NCBI RefSeq assembly: GCF_900104625.1
Contig: NZ_FNVZ01000005.1
Location: 682,001-746,000, forward strand
Direction of reading: 5' to 3'
DNA length: 64,000 bases
Origin: Leptotrichia massiliensis
GTDB taxonomy: Bacteria; Fusobacteriota; Fusobacteriia; Fusobacteriales; Leptotrichiaceae
A program made the position numbers and the translations under genes. The notes beneath the pieces are model-generated. The model was given only the letters and a program-made list of their open reading frames with translations. It had not been told where the DNA came from and ran no database searches. Position 1 is the stretch's first letter. Every line of letters starts with the position of its first letter. Shown one piece after another: positions 27,762 through 36,038 of this stretch.

Positions 27762-27808
27762 AAAAAAGTGATGTATAGAGTTTTAAACTTTTAGATATCG
27801 CTTTTTTT
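27762..27808 (+). terminator. Terminator after the GNAT module
   Basis: AAAAAAGTGAT (27762-27772) pairs with ATCGCTTTTTT (27797-27807) with one G-T pair; 24-nt loop. Between it and the next gene, about 190 bases are AT-rich; GGCGGAGCTTTTAT near 27884 resembles part of the repeat family at 7.4 kb. Confidence 0.75.
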
Positions 27809-27927
27809 ATTTTATTTATATTCAAATTTATAATAAATATTTTTTTCTTTAATAAAATAAACTTTTTAGTTTTAATGAACTGGCGGAGCTTTTATAATTT
27901 AACTAGAATAATCCATAATTATTTAAG

Positions 27928-27956
27928 TTGAATTGTAAGAAATTTTTTAGTATAAT
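27928..27956 (+). promoter_or_regulatory. Promoter for the ykvA-like and ylmH-like genes
   Basis: TTGAAT (27928-27933), 17-bp spacer, TATAAT (27951-27956), 40 bases before the start. Confidence 0.65.
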
Positions 27957-27995
27957 TAGGTTACCAAAAGTTTCATTTGCGAAAGGGGAGAAATT

Positions 27996-28403
27996 ATGTT
28001 AAAAAGAGCGAAAAAATTATATGAGAAATATAAAAAAACAAATATTACAGCAGAAGATTTGAAAAAGGCTGGAAAGTTGAAAAATAATTTGGGAGCAGTT
28101 GCATCAAAGTTTGGACTTCTTGTGAGAATGTTGCAAGCGGACAAAAGAGGGGAATTTAAGATTCCAACGATGGATAAGGTAAAAATTATTGGAGCGATTA
28201 TTTATGTGATTTCTACGATTGATGCGGTGCCTGATATTTTGCCGATTATTGGGTTTGGTGATGATATAGGTGTTGTGGCGTATGTGATTTCAAAGCTGGG
28301 AAGTTTGATTTCTGAATATGAAAAATTTGAGCTTCAGAAGAAAAGGGAAGAGAAGGACAGAAATGTAGATTGGGATAATCTAAGGGTTGTAAATGAAGAT
28401 TAG
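27996..28403 (+). CDS. YkvA-family (DUF1232) membrane-associated protein
   Basis: 135 aa. The DUF1232 signature is clear: IIGAIIYVISTIDAVPDILP then IIGFGDDIGVVAYVIS, two hydrophobic stretches separated by the P-D-x-x-P turn. Charged helices flank it on both sides. The family's biochemical role is unknown. It lies 12 bp before the YlmH-like gene and is probably co-transcribed. AAAGGGGAG precedes the ATG. Confidence 0.85.
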   Translation: MLKRAKKLYEKYKKTNITAEDLKKAGKLKNNLGAVASKFGLLVRMLQADKRGEFKIPTMDKVKIIGAIIYVISTIDAVPDILPIIGFGDDIGVVAYVISKLGSLISEYEKFELQKKREEKDRNVDWDNLRVVNED

Positions 28404-28415
28404 AAGTGGAGAAAT

Positions 28416-29312
28416 ATGAAAAAAGAAAATTTTTTGAGGCAGTTTCCGAAAGAAATGGAGTATTTGGCTAGCAAATTGTATAATTGTTATGAAGTGGCGA
28501 AGGAATATGAGATTATGAGCTTTACTGAGGAGTTTTATACGCCGAATTTTTGGAAGAAGCTGGGGAAAAGGATGGATGGACTTAATGTTATTTGTGATGG
28601 AGTTTTTGCGGATAGTGATAGACGGCAAATTGCATTTGTGCCTGATAGTTTTATAGCTGGAAATAGAGATGTTTATGATAATTTTGCAAAAAATGGCAAA
28701 AGTTTGGTACAAGATGATGAAAAAATTGAAGATTATGCGGACTGTAATAATGAGTTTAGTGAGAATAGTTTTCAATTTCCAAATAAATTGTTAAAAATAT
28801 TAATAGATTCAAGATTTCGTGAATATCTTCATAAAGATTTTTTAGGAAGCCTTATGGGACTTAATATAAAAAGGGAGCTTATGGGAGACTTGATTTTGGA
28901 AAATGAGGGCAGGAAAATATCAGGATATATTCCAGTATCAGAGAAAATTGCGGATTATATTATTTCGGAATTAAAGCAAATTGGAAAAGCATCTTGTGAA
29001 ATTGAAATTATTGACACAAAAAATAAAAATATTCTTCCGCAATATAAATATGATGATAAGTTAATTACAGTTCCCTCCAAGCGTTTGGACAGCATTGTTT
29101 CAACGATTACAAATTTATCTCGTACAAAAGTAATTGAGCCGATTGAAAAAGGAAAGGTTCTAGTTGATTATGTGGAAGAAAAGGATAAATCTAAAATGCT
29201 TGAAATTGGGAGTTTGATTACGATTAGAGGGTTTGGGAAGTATAAATTGTTTTTGGATAAGGGGGAAACAAAAAAGGGGAAAGAACGGATACTTGTGAAG
29301 AAATACATTTAG
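28416..29312 (+). CDS. ylmH: YlmH-family S4 RNA-binding protein
   Basis: 298 aa. The N-terminal two thirds correspond to the YlmH family, including NIKRELMGDLI. The C-terminal S4 domain (about 215-290) shows VPSKRLDSIVSTITNLSRTK, EPIEKGKVLVDY and GSLITIRGFGKYKL. YlmH binds RNA and has been tied to ribosome quality control and cell-division gene clusters. Here it is away from the division cluster, paired with a YkvA-type gene. Confidence 0.88.
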   Translation: MKKENFLRQFPKEMEYLASKLYNCYEVAKEYEIMSFTEEFYTPNFWKKLGKRMDGLNVICDGVFADSDRRQIAFVPDSFIAGNRDVYDNFAKNGKSLVQDDEKIEDYADCNNEFSENSFQFPNKLLKILIDSRFREYLHKDFLGSLMGLNIKRELMGDLILENEGRKISGYIPVSEKIADYIISELKQIGKASCEIEIIDTKNKNILPQYKYDDKLITVPSKRLDSIVSTITNLSRTKVIEPIEKGKVLVDYVEEKDKSKMLEIGSLITIRGFGKYKLFLDKGETKKGKERILVKKYI

Positions 29313-29463
29313 AATTTAATAAAAATAAATATTCTAAAGCAAAGGGTCTTGACCACTTGTGGAAACACAAAAACTCAGGTTATCGAACATGTCTATTATT
29401 TATAACTTGGTCTAAATGTTTTAAAATAAAGAATGTTCTAAATAAAAGAAAGAAGGTAGAAAA

Positions 29464-29646
29464 ATGAAAGATGTTACACCAAAAAGTAATTTTGAAATAT
29501 TGATAAGATGTCTTGTAATAGCAATTGGGATTGTGGCAGTAATTGCATTTCTGAAATTAGCACTTTCGGTATTTTTATCAGTTGCAGGTTGGATAATTCC
29601 TATTGCGTTGATATTATTTTTGTATGAAAAATTTAAAGAAAAATAG
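29464..29646 (+). CDS. Small membrane protein (60 aa)
   Basis: Two hydrophobic helices (about residues 12-33 and 36-54) with charged ends; GAAGGT lies before the ATG. No family is recognised. It is flanked by AT-rich gaps of 150 bp upstream (containing an AAGGGTCTTGACC repeat-like hairpin) and 110 bp downstream. Confidence 0.6.
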   Translation: MKDVTPKSNFEILIRCLVIAIGIVAVIAFLKLALSVFLSVAGWIIPIALILFLYEKFKEK

Positions 29647-29755
29647 TTTTTTAAAGATTTTTATCAAATTGATAATTAAGTAATTCTAGGGTTTAAAATA
29701 TGTAACTTTTAGATTTGAAAAAGAATTATTATAAAAATAGAAAAGGAATGAAAAG

Positions 29756-31555
29756 ATGGAAAGAAATGAAATAAAACAGGAATATAAATGGAATTTATCA
29801 GATATTTATGAAAATTATTCAGCTTGGGAGAAGAATTTTGAGAAAGTTAGTGAGCTGAAAAAAGAATTGGCTGGGTTTAAAGGGCAATTTGGGAATGAAG
29901 GGAAGTTGTTGGAGTTTTTTCAGAAGCAGGAGGAGATGGACAAGATTTCTTATAAATTGTATCGTTATCCTCAGCTTGCGAGGGATTTGAACTCGTCGGC
30001 TAAGGAGGCTGTGGAGCATTTGCAGAAGGTGCAGTTTTTATTTGCAGAGATTTCTACTGAATTGTCCTGGGTAAATTCCGAACTGGTTGATAATCGTGAG
30101 AATATTGAAAAATGGATTGAAAAAAAAGAATTTGATGATTATAGATTTGGACTGAAAAATTTATTTAGACTGCAAAAGCATATTCTGGAAGAAAAGGAAA
30201 GCAAATTGTTGTCGTACTACAGCTCATTCTTTTCAGCACCGAGAAGCATTTATTCGGAAGTTACGGTTACGGATGTGGAATGGCCTCAAGTTACGCTTAA
30301 TTCTGGAGAAGAAGTGGATGTAACGCCTGCCAATTATTCTAAAATTTTGTCTACAAATAGAAATCAGGAAGACAGAAAACTGATGTTTCAGACGTTTTAT
30401 ACAATTTATGAAAAGAAAAAAAATACGATTGCTGCAATTTATAACTCAATTTTGCAAAAGGGAATTGCTTCAAAGAAAGCCTACAATTACGATTCATTTT
30501 TGTTAAGCCATCTGGAGAGTGACAATATTCCAGAAGAAATTTACTTAAATCTTGTCAATACGGCGAAAAATAATACAAAACCATTGCAAAGATATTTAAA
30601 ATTGAGAAAGAAAATTTTAGGACTTGAAAAATATTATAATTTTGACGGCTCAATTAATCTGATAGAATTTGACAAGGAATACGAGTATGATGATGCGAAG
30701 GAAATAGTGTTAAATTCAGTTGCTCCGCTTGGAAAAGATTACGTAGAAAAAATGAAAAAAGCGATTTCAGAAGGCTGGCTGGATGTATTTGAGGCGAAAG
30801 GGAAAAGAACGGGAGCGTATTCTGCAGGAGTTTACGGAGTTCACCCATATATGCTTCTAAATTACAACAAGACTTTAGACAGCGTATTTACATTGGCACA
30901 CGAACTGGGACATACCTTGCACACTCTTTATTCAGATGAAAATCAGCCTTTCTCGATGGCAGACTACACAATTTTCGTAGCAGAAGTGGCTTCCACATTT
31001 AACGAAAGACTACTGCTCGATTACATGCTAGAAAATACCGATGATCCAAAAGAAAGAATCGCACTACTGGAGCAGGAAATTGGAAATATTGTTGGAACAT
31101 TCTATTTTCAAGCATTGCTAGCAGATTATGAATATCAGGCACACAAGCTGGCAGAAGCTGGAGAGCCGATTACAGCGGAAGTTTTAAGCAAAATTATGGA
31201 AGACTTGTTTGACAAATATTACGGCGACATAATAGAAAAAGATGATTTAATCTATATTTTCTGGGCAAGAGTTCCACACTTTTTCAACTCGCCATTTTAC
31301 GTGTATCAATACGCCACTTGCTTTGCCTCATCAGCGATTTTATATGAAAAAATGATAAATTCAAGTGATGAAAGCGAGAAAAAACAAACACTAGACAAAT
31401 ACATCCAATTATTAAGCTCAGGAGGAAATGACTTCCCAATGGAACAGCTTAAAAAGGCAGGAGTTGACTTATCAAAAATTGAAACAATCGAGGCTGTAGC
31501 AAAACAGTTTGATTCGTTGCTAGATAAATTGGAAGTGGAAATTAATAAGTTGTAG
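29756..31555 (+). CDS. pepF: Oligoendopeptidase F
   Basis: A 599-aa cytoplasmic zinc metallopeptidase of family M3 that degrades peptides of about 7-17 residues. The zinc motif is TLAHELGHTLH (HExxH) near residue 382, with the third ligand Glu in AEVASTFNE about 28 residues downstream as expected. The N-terminal helical region is complete. AAAGGAATG precedes the ATG. It has no obvious partner gene. Confidence 0.95.
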   Translation: MERNEIKQEYKWNLSDIYENYSAWEKNFEKVSELKKELAGFKGQFGNEGKLLEFFQKQEEMDKISYKLYRYPQLARDLNSSAKEAVEHLQKVQFLFAEISTELSWVNSELVDNRENIEKWIEKKEFDDYRFGLKNLFRLQKHILEEKESKLLSYYSSFFSAPRSIYSEVTVTDVEWPQVTLNSGEEVDVTPANYSKILSTNRNQEDRKLMFQTFYTIYEKKKNTIAAIYNSILQKGIASKKAYNYDSFLLSHLESDNIPEEIYLNLVNTAKNNTKPLQRYLKLRKKILGLEKYYNFDGSINLIEFDKEYEYDDAKEIVLNSVAPLGKDYVEKMKKAISEGWLDVFEAKGKRTGAYSAGVYGVHPYMLLNYNKTLDSVFTLAHELGHTLHTLYSDENQPFSMADYTIFVAEVASTFNERLLLDYMLENTDDPKERIALLEQEIGNIVGTFYFQALLADYEYQAHKLAEAGEPITAEVLSKIMEDLFDKYYGDIIEKDDLIYIFWARVPHFFNSPFYVYQYATCFASSAILYEKMINSSDESEKKQTLDKYIQLLSSGGNDFPMEQLKKAGVDLSKIETIEAVAKQFDSLLDKLEVEINKL

Positions 31556-31579
31556 AAAAATATTAAAATATAAAATAGC

Positions 31580-31608
31580 TTGCACCCAAACTTAAAATAT
31601 TGTATAAT
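31580..31608 (+). promoter_or_regulatory. Promoter of the third tiny lipoprotein gene
   Basis: TTGCAC (31580-31585), 17-bp spacer, TATAAT (31603-31608). Confidence 0.65.
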
Positions 31609-31699
31609 AAAAATATAAAAAAACACATAAATAGTTAATACATGAAATGGAATGATAATTTGATATAGAAAAAAACAATATAAAAGGAGATGTATATTT

Positions 31700-31858
31700 A
31701 TGAAAAAAATAATTATGCTGGTTATACTTGCTATGACTACGTTCAGTTGCAGTCTGCTGGATGAAGTGAACAGGGAAGATGCTGAAAGAGGAGTGAAATG
31801 TTATAAGCAGTATGGAAATGTATACTGTAGGGATAGAGAGGGAAATAGGACATATTAA
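31700..31858 (+). CDS. Tiny lipoprotein (52 aa), third family member
   Basis: Begins MKKIIMLVILAMTTFSC, identical in the signal part to the two minus-strand copies at 6.8 and 8.6 kb; Cys17 is the lipidation candidate. The mature part shares AERGVKCY, GNVYC and DR.GNR with them, but has a shorter spacer and ends in RTY. AAAGGAG lies upstream of the ATG. It carries the same 3' hairpin, so the gene and its terminator travel as a unit. Function unknown. Confidence 0.75.
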   Translation: MKKIIMLVILAMTTFSCSLLDEVNREDAERGVKCYKQYGNVYCRDREGNRTY

Positions 31859-31877
31859 TAAATGATAAACTTATATA

Positions 31878-31930
31878 TGAAGGGCAGAGGATTCTCGTTT
31901 GGAGAGGATGTATTTTGCTCTTTTTCTTTT
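31878..31930 (+). terminator. Terminator shared by the tiny lipoprotein family
   Basis: GGGCAGAGGATTCTCG...GAGAGGATG...TTGCTC then T5 and further T. The same structure, with changes in both arms, follows the copies at 6.7 and 8.4 kb. Confidence 0.7.
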
Positions 31931-32011
31931 AGTTAAACAATTGTATTTTTTAATTAATTTTCAAATTAAAATCAATTCTGTTTTCAATATTATTAACATC
32001 GGTTTATTGTA

Positions 32012-32040
32012 TTGACAATGTAATTAAAAATTGATACAAT
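32012..32040 (+). promoter_or_regulatory. Promoter of relB-yafQ
   Basis: TTGACA (32012-32017), 17-bp spacer, TACAAT (32035-32040): a near-consensus promoter. ATTGT...ACAAT (32007-32019) is an inverted repeat over the -35 and a possible antitoxin operator. Confidence 0.75.
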
Positions 32041-32064
32041 GAAGAAAAAAAGGAGGTATTTGTT

Positions 32065-32340
32065 ATGGCAAATGCAAATTTAAGTATTAGAGTTGATAAA
32101 GAAACAAAAGAAAAAGCAAACGAATTGTTTAACAAATTTGGATTGACAATGACAACCGCAGTAAATATGTTCTTAAAAACTGCAATTAGGGAAAATAGAA
32201 TCCCTTTTGAATTGAAATTGGAAGAAGAGCCAAATGAAGTGACTTTAGAAGCAATGAGAGAAGCTGATAGAATTGCAAGAGATGATAGTGTAAAGGGGTA
32301 TGACAGCATAGAGGAGTTGAGAGAGGCACTTGGTGTATAA
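32065..32340 (+). CDS. relB: RelB/DinJ-family antitoxin
   Basis: 91 aa. The N-terminal ribbon-helix-helix shows ANLSIRVDKETKEKANELF and GLTMTTAVNMFLK, typical of RelB/DinJ. The C-terminal half is acidic and would wrap the toxin. An AAGGAGG site precedes the ATG. It overlaps the toxin gene by a few bases and would autorepress the promoter just upstream. Confidence 0.93.
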   Translation: MANANLSIRVDKETKEKANELFNKFGLTMTTAVNMFLKTAIRENRIPFELKLEEEPNEVTLEAMREADRIARDDSVKGYDSIEELREALGV

Positions 32341-32605
32341 AATTAAATTTACAGGACAATTCAAGAAAGAATTGAAATTAGCCAAAAAGCAAGGAAAAGA
32401 TATTAATAAATTATTTAAAATCGTTGATATTTTAGCTCAAAAGAAAGTATTAGATATTAAATATAAAGATCATGCATTAATCAGTAATTACAAAGGATTC
32501 AGAGAATGCCATATAGAACCTGATTGGCTATTAATATATAAATATTATGATGACATTTTAGTATTATCTTTATCTCGTTTAGGTTCACACTCAGAACTGT
32601 TTTAG
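32333..32605 (+). CDS. yafQ: YafQ-family mRNA interferase toxin
   Basis: A 90-aa ribosome-dependent RNase of the RelE superfamily. It has KIKFTGQFKKELKLAKKQGKD, GFRECHIEPDWLLIYKY and the terminal LSRLGSHSELF, as in YafQ and RelE/ParE-fold toxins paired with DinJ; the catalytic His and Arg candidates are present. The start is uncertain: GTG at 32333 (better spacing to GAGGAG/AGAGAGG) or TTG at 32330. Both overlap the antitoxin's end. Confidence 0.92.
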   Translation: MYKIKFTGQFKKELKLAKKQGKDINKLFKIVDILAQKKVLDIKYKDHALISNYKGFRECHIEPDWLLIYKYYDDILVLSLSRLGSHSELF

Positions 32606-32639
32606 TATGGTTCTGAAATTTGAAAAACATTAAATAAGC

Positions 32640-32845
32640 AAAATTTCGTTAAAGAAAAAATAACTAAATACGAATGTATTTCTTTCGCCATAATTTTTAT
32701 AATTATAAAACTTATTTATGCAAAAATAACTTTTGTTTGCGAAAGTGAGTGTAGTTTCTACGAAGCGAGTTTTATTTTTTCTTTATAAGAAAGTTTTGCG
32801 TAAAGCGGGGTTGTAAGGGCATGGCGTTTGATGCCCTTACGTTAA
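32640..32845 (+). repeat. Non-coding hairpin-rich element
   Basis: The strongest structure is GTAAGGGCAT (32813-32822) with its exact complement ATGCCCTTAC (32831-32840) and loop GGCGTTTG. There is no T tract on either side, so it is not an ordinary terminator. The upstream part has AGCGAGTTTT and GGGGTTGTA, echoing AGCGAGTTTT and AGGTTGTA in the 8.9-9.05 kb element. The whole 450-bp gap (32606-33057) contains no supported ORF. Confidence 0.5.
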
Positions 32846-33057
32846 AAAATATATAAATAAAATAAGAAAAAACATTTATTAATAATAATATTTATAAATA
32901 AAATTATAAAAGTCTTTAAGATGAATAATTAAGAATTTTAGCAAAACTATCAAATTGATTTATAGAATTTTATTTCTATTTTAAAAATCGAGTTTTGTAT
33001 TATAAAAAAATATGGTATAATTAATATGAAAAAAGATTGAAAGAGAAGGTGATTTTG

Positions 33058-33426
33058 ATGAAAAAAATTTTTAATAAAAAGATTGGTGTTTTGATTTTTT
33101 CTTTGGTATGTGCGGGATTGGCAAATGCTGTACCTGTGAGAAGTGAGAATGAAGCAGTAAGACTTGTGCAAAATTCAATAGTTAAGCATAAATTTGGTGG
33201 TAGTGAAGGTATAGAATGCATGAGATTTTATGTTGATGAAACTGATGAGGAATTTGAAATTGATGTTCGAAGCAATAATGCGAAATGTGGTAGAGATCCG
33301 AATGTTGAGCCACGTTTGTTCAGTTATACTGTAAATAAGAGAATGGGTAAACTTGCAACAGATAACTTTGATTATGCTAACAGTTTGGGGTTGGAATGGG
33401 ACGGAAGCTATAATCCGATAGATTAA
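33058..33426 (+). CDS. Small secreted protein
   Basis: 122 aa with a Sec signal peptide (cleavage near NA-VPVRS). The mature part has two Cys (IECMRFY and NAKCGRD) that could form a disulphide, and ends in an acidic tail. It has no lipobox. AGAAGGTGA precedes the ATG at 33058; a TATAAT sits at 33016-33021. No family is recognised; a periplasmic or surface role is inferred from the signal. Confidence 0.7.
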   Translation: MKKIFNKKIGVLIFSLVCAGLANAVPVRSENEAVRLVQNSIVKHKFGGSEGIECMRFYVDETDEEFEIDVRSNNAKCGRDPNVEPRLFSYTVNKRMGKLATDNFDYANSLGLEWDGSYNPID

Positions 33427-33446
33427 TTGTAATTATATTTAAAAAA

Positions 33447-33479
33447 AGAGTTGTCTAAATTGTTAAACTAGGCAACTCT
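33447..33479. terminator. Bidirectional terminator
   Basis: AGAGTTGTCTA (33447-33457) pairs with TAGGCAACTCT (33469-33479). An A7 run lies on the left, and TCTTTTTT follows on the right. It overlaps the stop of the minus-strand PLD-like gene by two bases. Confidence 0.75.
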
Positions 33480-34293
33480 AATCTTTTTTGCTAATTTTAT
33501 ATTTCAATTCTTTTAGTGATATTGGGTTTACTTTCAGTAAATCTTTATAAACGTTATTTAAGTGCTTAATTGCAGTTTTGTCGGTTGTTTTTATGCAAGT
33601 TTCGTGATTTAGCATAAATCCTGTGTCGGTAAAGTTTAAGGAACCTAAAAATGCAATTTTATTGTCAATTATGTAGATTTTGCTGTGAAGATCGTAGTTC
33701 TTGCTTAAAATATGAATATTAAAATTATCACGCAATGAATAGTAAAATTCATTGTTTTTTATTACTGTTCTTAAGAAAAATGTAAAAAGTCCTAGAAAAA
33801 TTGTTAAAGCTAGAAGATTAGCTTTTGTAATTGGAAATACAGACTTTATAAAGGAAACATCAAAAAGAAACAGTGTAAAAATTTCCAGTATTAAAATCGA
33901 CAAAATTAAATAGAGTATTATCAGTATAAGTTTTCCTAAGAGGAGAATAAATTTTCCAAAACCTGGCATTGAATGATATTTAAATAAGTTTTTTCGTAAA
34001 AAAGGATAAATTTTTTCATTATCTTTTGAAATAATATTTACCTGCACATCTTTATTTAATGAACTAAAAATATCTTCAGATATCATATTTCCACTTAAAA
34101 AGGGAGAAATTACTGTGACTGATTTTTTGGCTTTTTGGATTGTATTTCGTACACTAATGCCAGCTTTTTTTCCAACATAGATATCACAGGAAATCCCTTC
34201 TAAGAAAGGTTGCTCAGTTTTTGGAATATTTCTTGTTTTTGTAGTTTTTTTGGTTGTGTAGTTAGTTCGTCTTGTTGGCTTTTTTTTCATCAT
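33478..34293 (-). CDS. Membrane protein with one phospholipase D-like (HKD) motif
   Basis: 271 aa. It has a Lys/Thr-rich N-terminus, a first PLD-like half (AGISVRNTIQKAKKSVTVIS), two TM segments (about 115-170) and a second half with the HKD motif DLHSKIYIIDNKIAFLGSLN (HxKx4Dx6GSxN). Only one complete HKD is visible, so activity would need a dimer. Relatives hydrolyse or transfer phosphodiesters, as in cardiolipin synthesis or nucleases. It overlaps the upstream lipase-like gene by 32 bases, suggesting a joint role in lipid handling (inference). Confidence 0.75.
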   Translation of the reverse strand: MMKKKPTRRTNYTTKKTTKTRNIPKTEQPFLEGISCDIYVGKKAGISVRNTIQKAKKSVTVISPFLSGNMISEDIFSSLNKDVQVNIISKDNEKIYPFLRKNLFKYHSMPGFGKFILLLGKLILIILYLILSILILEIFTLFLFDVSFIKSVFPITKANLLALTIFLGLFTFFLRTVIKNNEFYYSLRDNFNIHILSKNYDLHSKIYIIDNKIAFLGSLNFTDTGFMLNHETCIKTTDKTAIKHLNNVYKDLLKVNPISLKELKYKISKKD

Positions 34294-35173
34294 TTTCTTT
34301 TATATCAGGACTTTTTAAAAAGTCAGAAATCTCCTTCATTGTTCGGTTATCTTTTAAAATACTCGTGTGAGTAGTATTATTAATAATTTTAAAATTATCA
34401 GATTCCATTTTCGCAGTTTCCAAAGGCACCATTCCATCGTCCTTTCCACGAATTATCATTGAATATAGCGGATTATTTGTCTTATTTCCAATCAGAATCA
34501 TATAATCGTAATTAGGCTCGCCAAGCTGATTTACAAAACTATCCTTTTTTGTGCTAAATTGTGGGACGACTTTTCCAAGCATAAATGGAAGTTTGTCTAC
34601 AAATGGAACATCTGCGAGATGGCTTCCGTGCGATGGCGGAGAAATAAATACAACTTTTCCTAAATTTTCAAGAGTATTTTCCTTTAAATAATATCGTAAA
34701 ATCCCAGTTCCCATCGAGTGTGCTACAAAATTAATCTTTATATTTTTTTGTACATTTTCATCATTTTTTTTATCTTTTCGTTTACCATTTTCATCAATTT
34801 CATAATACTGATTTTCTATTTTTCTATGCAAATTATCTGCATAAATTTGCCCGTTAATATCCTCAATATTTGGCTTTATATAACGTTCAACAATCTCTTC
34901 AGCAGTGTCCTTGGTAGTAGGATACTGAATATTGATAATCCTGTAATCATTCTTAAATTTTTGTGCGATACTTTCCATATCTGAACTTTTTCCATAAATA
35001 CCGTGAAGAAGTATCATAAAATCCTGATTTTTTCGAGATTTATCATCTTTTTCATAATATGTCTTGATTTTATATTCATGGTAAAGAATTCCAGCAACAA
35101 CATTTTGGGTTGCAACTGCTCCAGCTATTGTAATTATTGAGCCAATTAATATATTTTTTGTTATTTTATTCAT
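34262..35173 (-). CDS. Alpha/beta-hydrolase, lipase-like, membrane-anchored
   Basis: 303 aa with an N-terminal TM or signal-anchor segment (about 6-27). The fold shows MILLHGIYGKSSD (oxyanion-hole HG), the nucleophile elbow NFVAHSMGTGIL (AHSMG in place of GHSxG), a GKDDGMVPL acid region and a THTSIL His near the C-terminus. The charged insert around 125-145 is unusual. Substrate unknown; an extracytoplasmic esterase or lipase is likely. The end overlaps the PLD-like gene. Confidence 0.8.
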   Translation of the reverse strand: MNKITKNILIGSIITIAGAVATQNVVAGILYHEYKIKTYYEKDDKSRKNQDFMILLHGIYGKSSDMESIAQKFKNDYRIINIQYPTTKDTAEEIVERYIKPNIEDINGQIYADNLHRKIENQYYEIDENGKRKDKKNDENVQKNIKINFVAHSMGTGILRYYLKENTLENLGKVVFISPPSHGSHLADVPFVDKLPFMLGKVVPQFSTKKDSFVNQLGEPNYDYMILIGNKTNNPLYSMIIRGKDDGMVPLETAKMESDNFKIINNTTHTSILKDNRTMKEISDFLKSPDIKENDEKKANKTN

Positions 35174-35183
35174 TTTATTTCCT

Positions 35184-35957
35184 TCATTTATTTTTATTTA
35201 AGTTGTAAAATTCAAAAATTCCCGTTTCTCCAAGTTTTGCTACATATTCATCAATTTCTTTGATATATTCTGAAATTTTCTGTCCCTGTCCACCAGTTGC
35301 AATAACGTAAGCGTTTGGAAAGGAATTTTTGTATTGTAAAATCAATTCTTTTATTGCACCAACATTTCCGTAAAAGATACCGGCATTTATTTGTGAAATT
35401 GTATTTATTCCTAAAACTGTTTCAGGATTGGTAAATTCAATTTTTGGCAAGGCAGCGGTATTGCTAAATAAGGCATTTATTGAAAGTGTGATTCCAGGAA
35501 GAATGCAGCCACCCATATAAGTGGAATCTTTTATCATGTCAAAAGTTGTAGCTGTACCAAAATCAATTATTAAAAGTTCCTTTTCTGGATATAGTTTTTT
35601 TGCCGCTAAAATGTCTACAATCCTGTCTGCACCGAGACCACGTTCCATATTTGGCAAAATTTTTATTTCATTTTCTACATTGTCAAGTGTTACAAACATT
35701 GGATTGATGTTAAAATATTTTTTTCCAAGTCTTGTAAAATTTTCGTTAATATTTGGAACAACTGATGAAACAACAATATTTTTAATATCTGAAATTTCTA
35801 AATTGCTGTTTTTGGCAAATTCTTTTAACATTACAAAAAGAGTATCTTCAGTAAATTCCAGATGTGTTGGTATTCTGAAAGTTGCTAGAATATCGCCATT
35901 TTCATTATAAAAAATCGGTATAATATGTGTATTTCCAATATCAAATCCTAAAATCAT
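35184..35957 (-). CDS. coaX: Type III pantothenate kinase
   Basis: A 257-aa ASKHA-fold kinase catalysing the first step of coenzyme A synthesis, ATP + pantothenate to 4'-phosphopantothenate. Family motifs are intact: GFDIGNTH (phosphate 1), MERGLGADRI (pantothenate site), IIDFGTATTFDMI, GGCILPG and the C-terminal ATGGQGQ. Type III enzymes need a monovalent cation and are not inhibited by CoA. It is 10 bp upstream of the lipase-like gene on the same strand. Confidence 0.95.
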   Translation of the reverse strand: MILGFDIGNTHIIPIFYNENGDILATFRIPTHLEFTEDTLFVMLKEFAKNSNLEISDIKNIVVSSVVPNINENFTRLGKKYFNINPMFVTLDNVENEIKILPNMERGLGADRIVDILAAKKLYPEKELLIIDFGTATTFDMIKDSTYMGGCILPGITLSINALFSNTAALPKIEFTNPETVLGINTISQINAGIFYGNVGAIKELILQYKNSFPNAYVIATGGQGQKISEYIKEIDEYVAKLGETGIFEFYNLNKNK

Positions 35958-36038
35958 TATTTTTCCTTTCTGTTAGTGAGTTTATTAAAAAATTAAACTC
36001 AAAATCTTGTCTAAATTTAAATATATAAAGATATTTTT

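Noticed and set aside
32813-32840. Terminator for yafQ
   Set aside because: More than 200 bases after the stop and without a T tract; treated as a repeat element.
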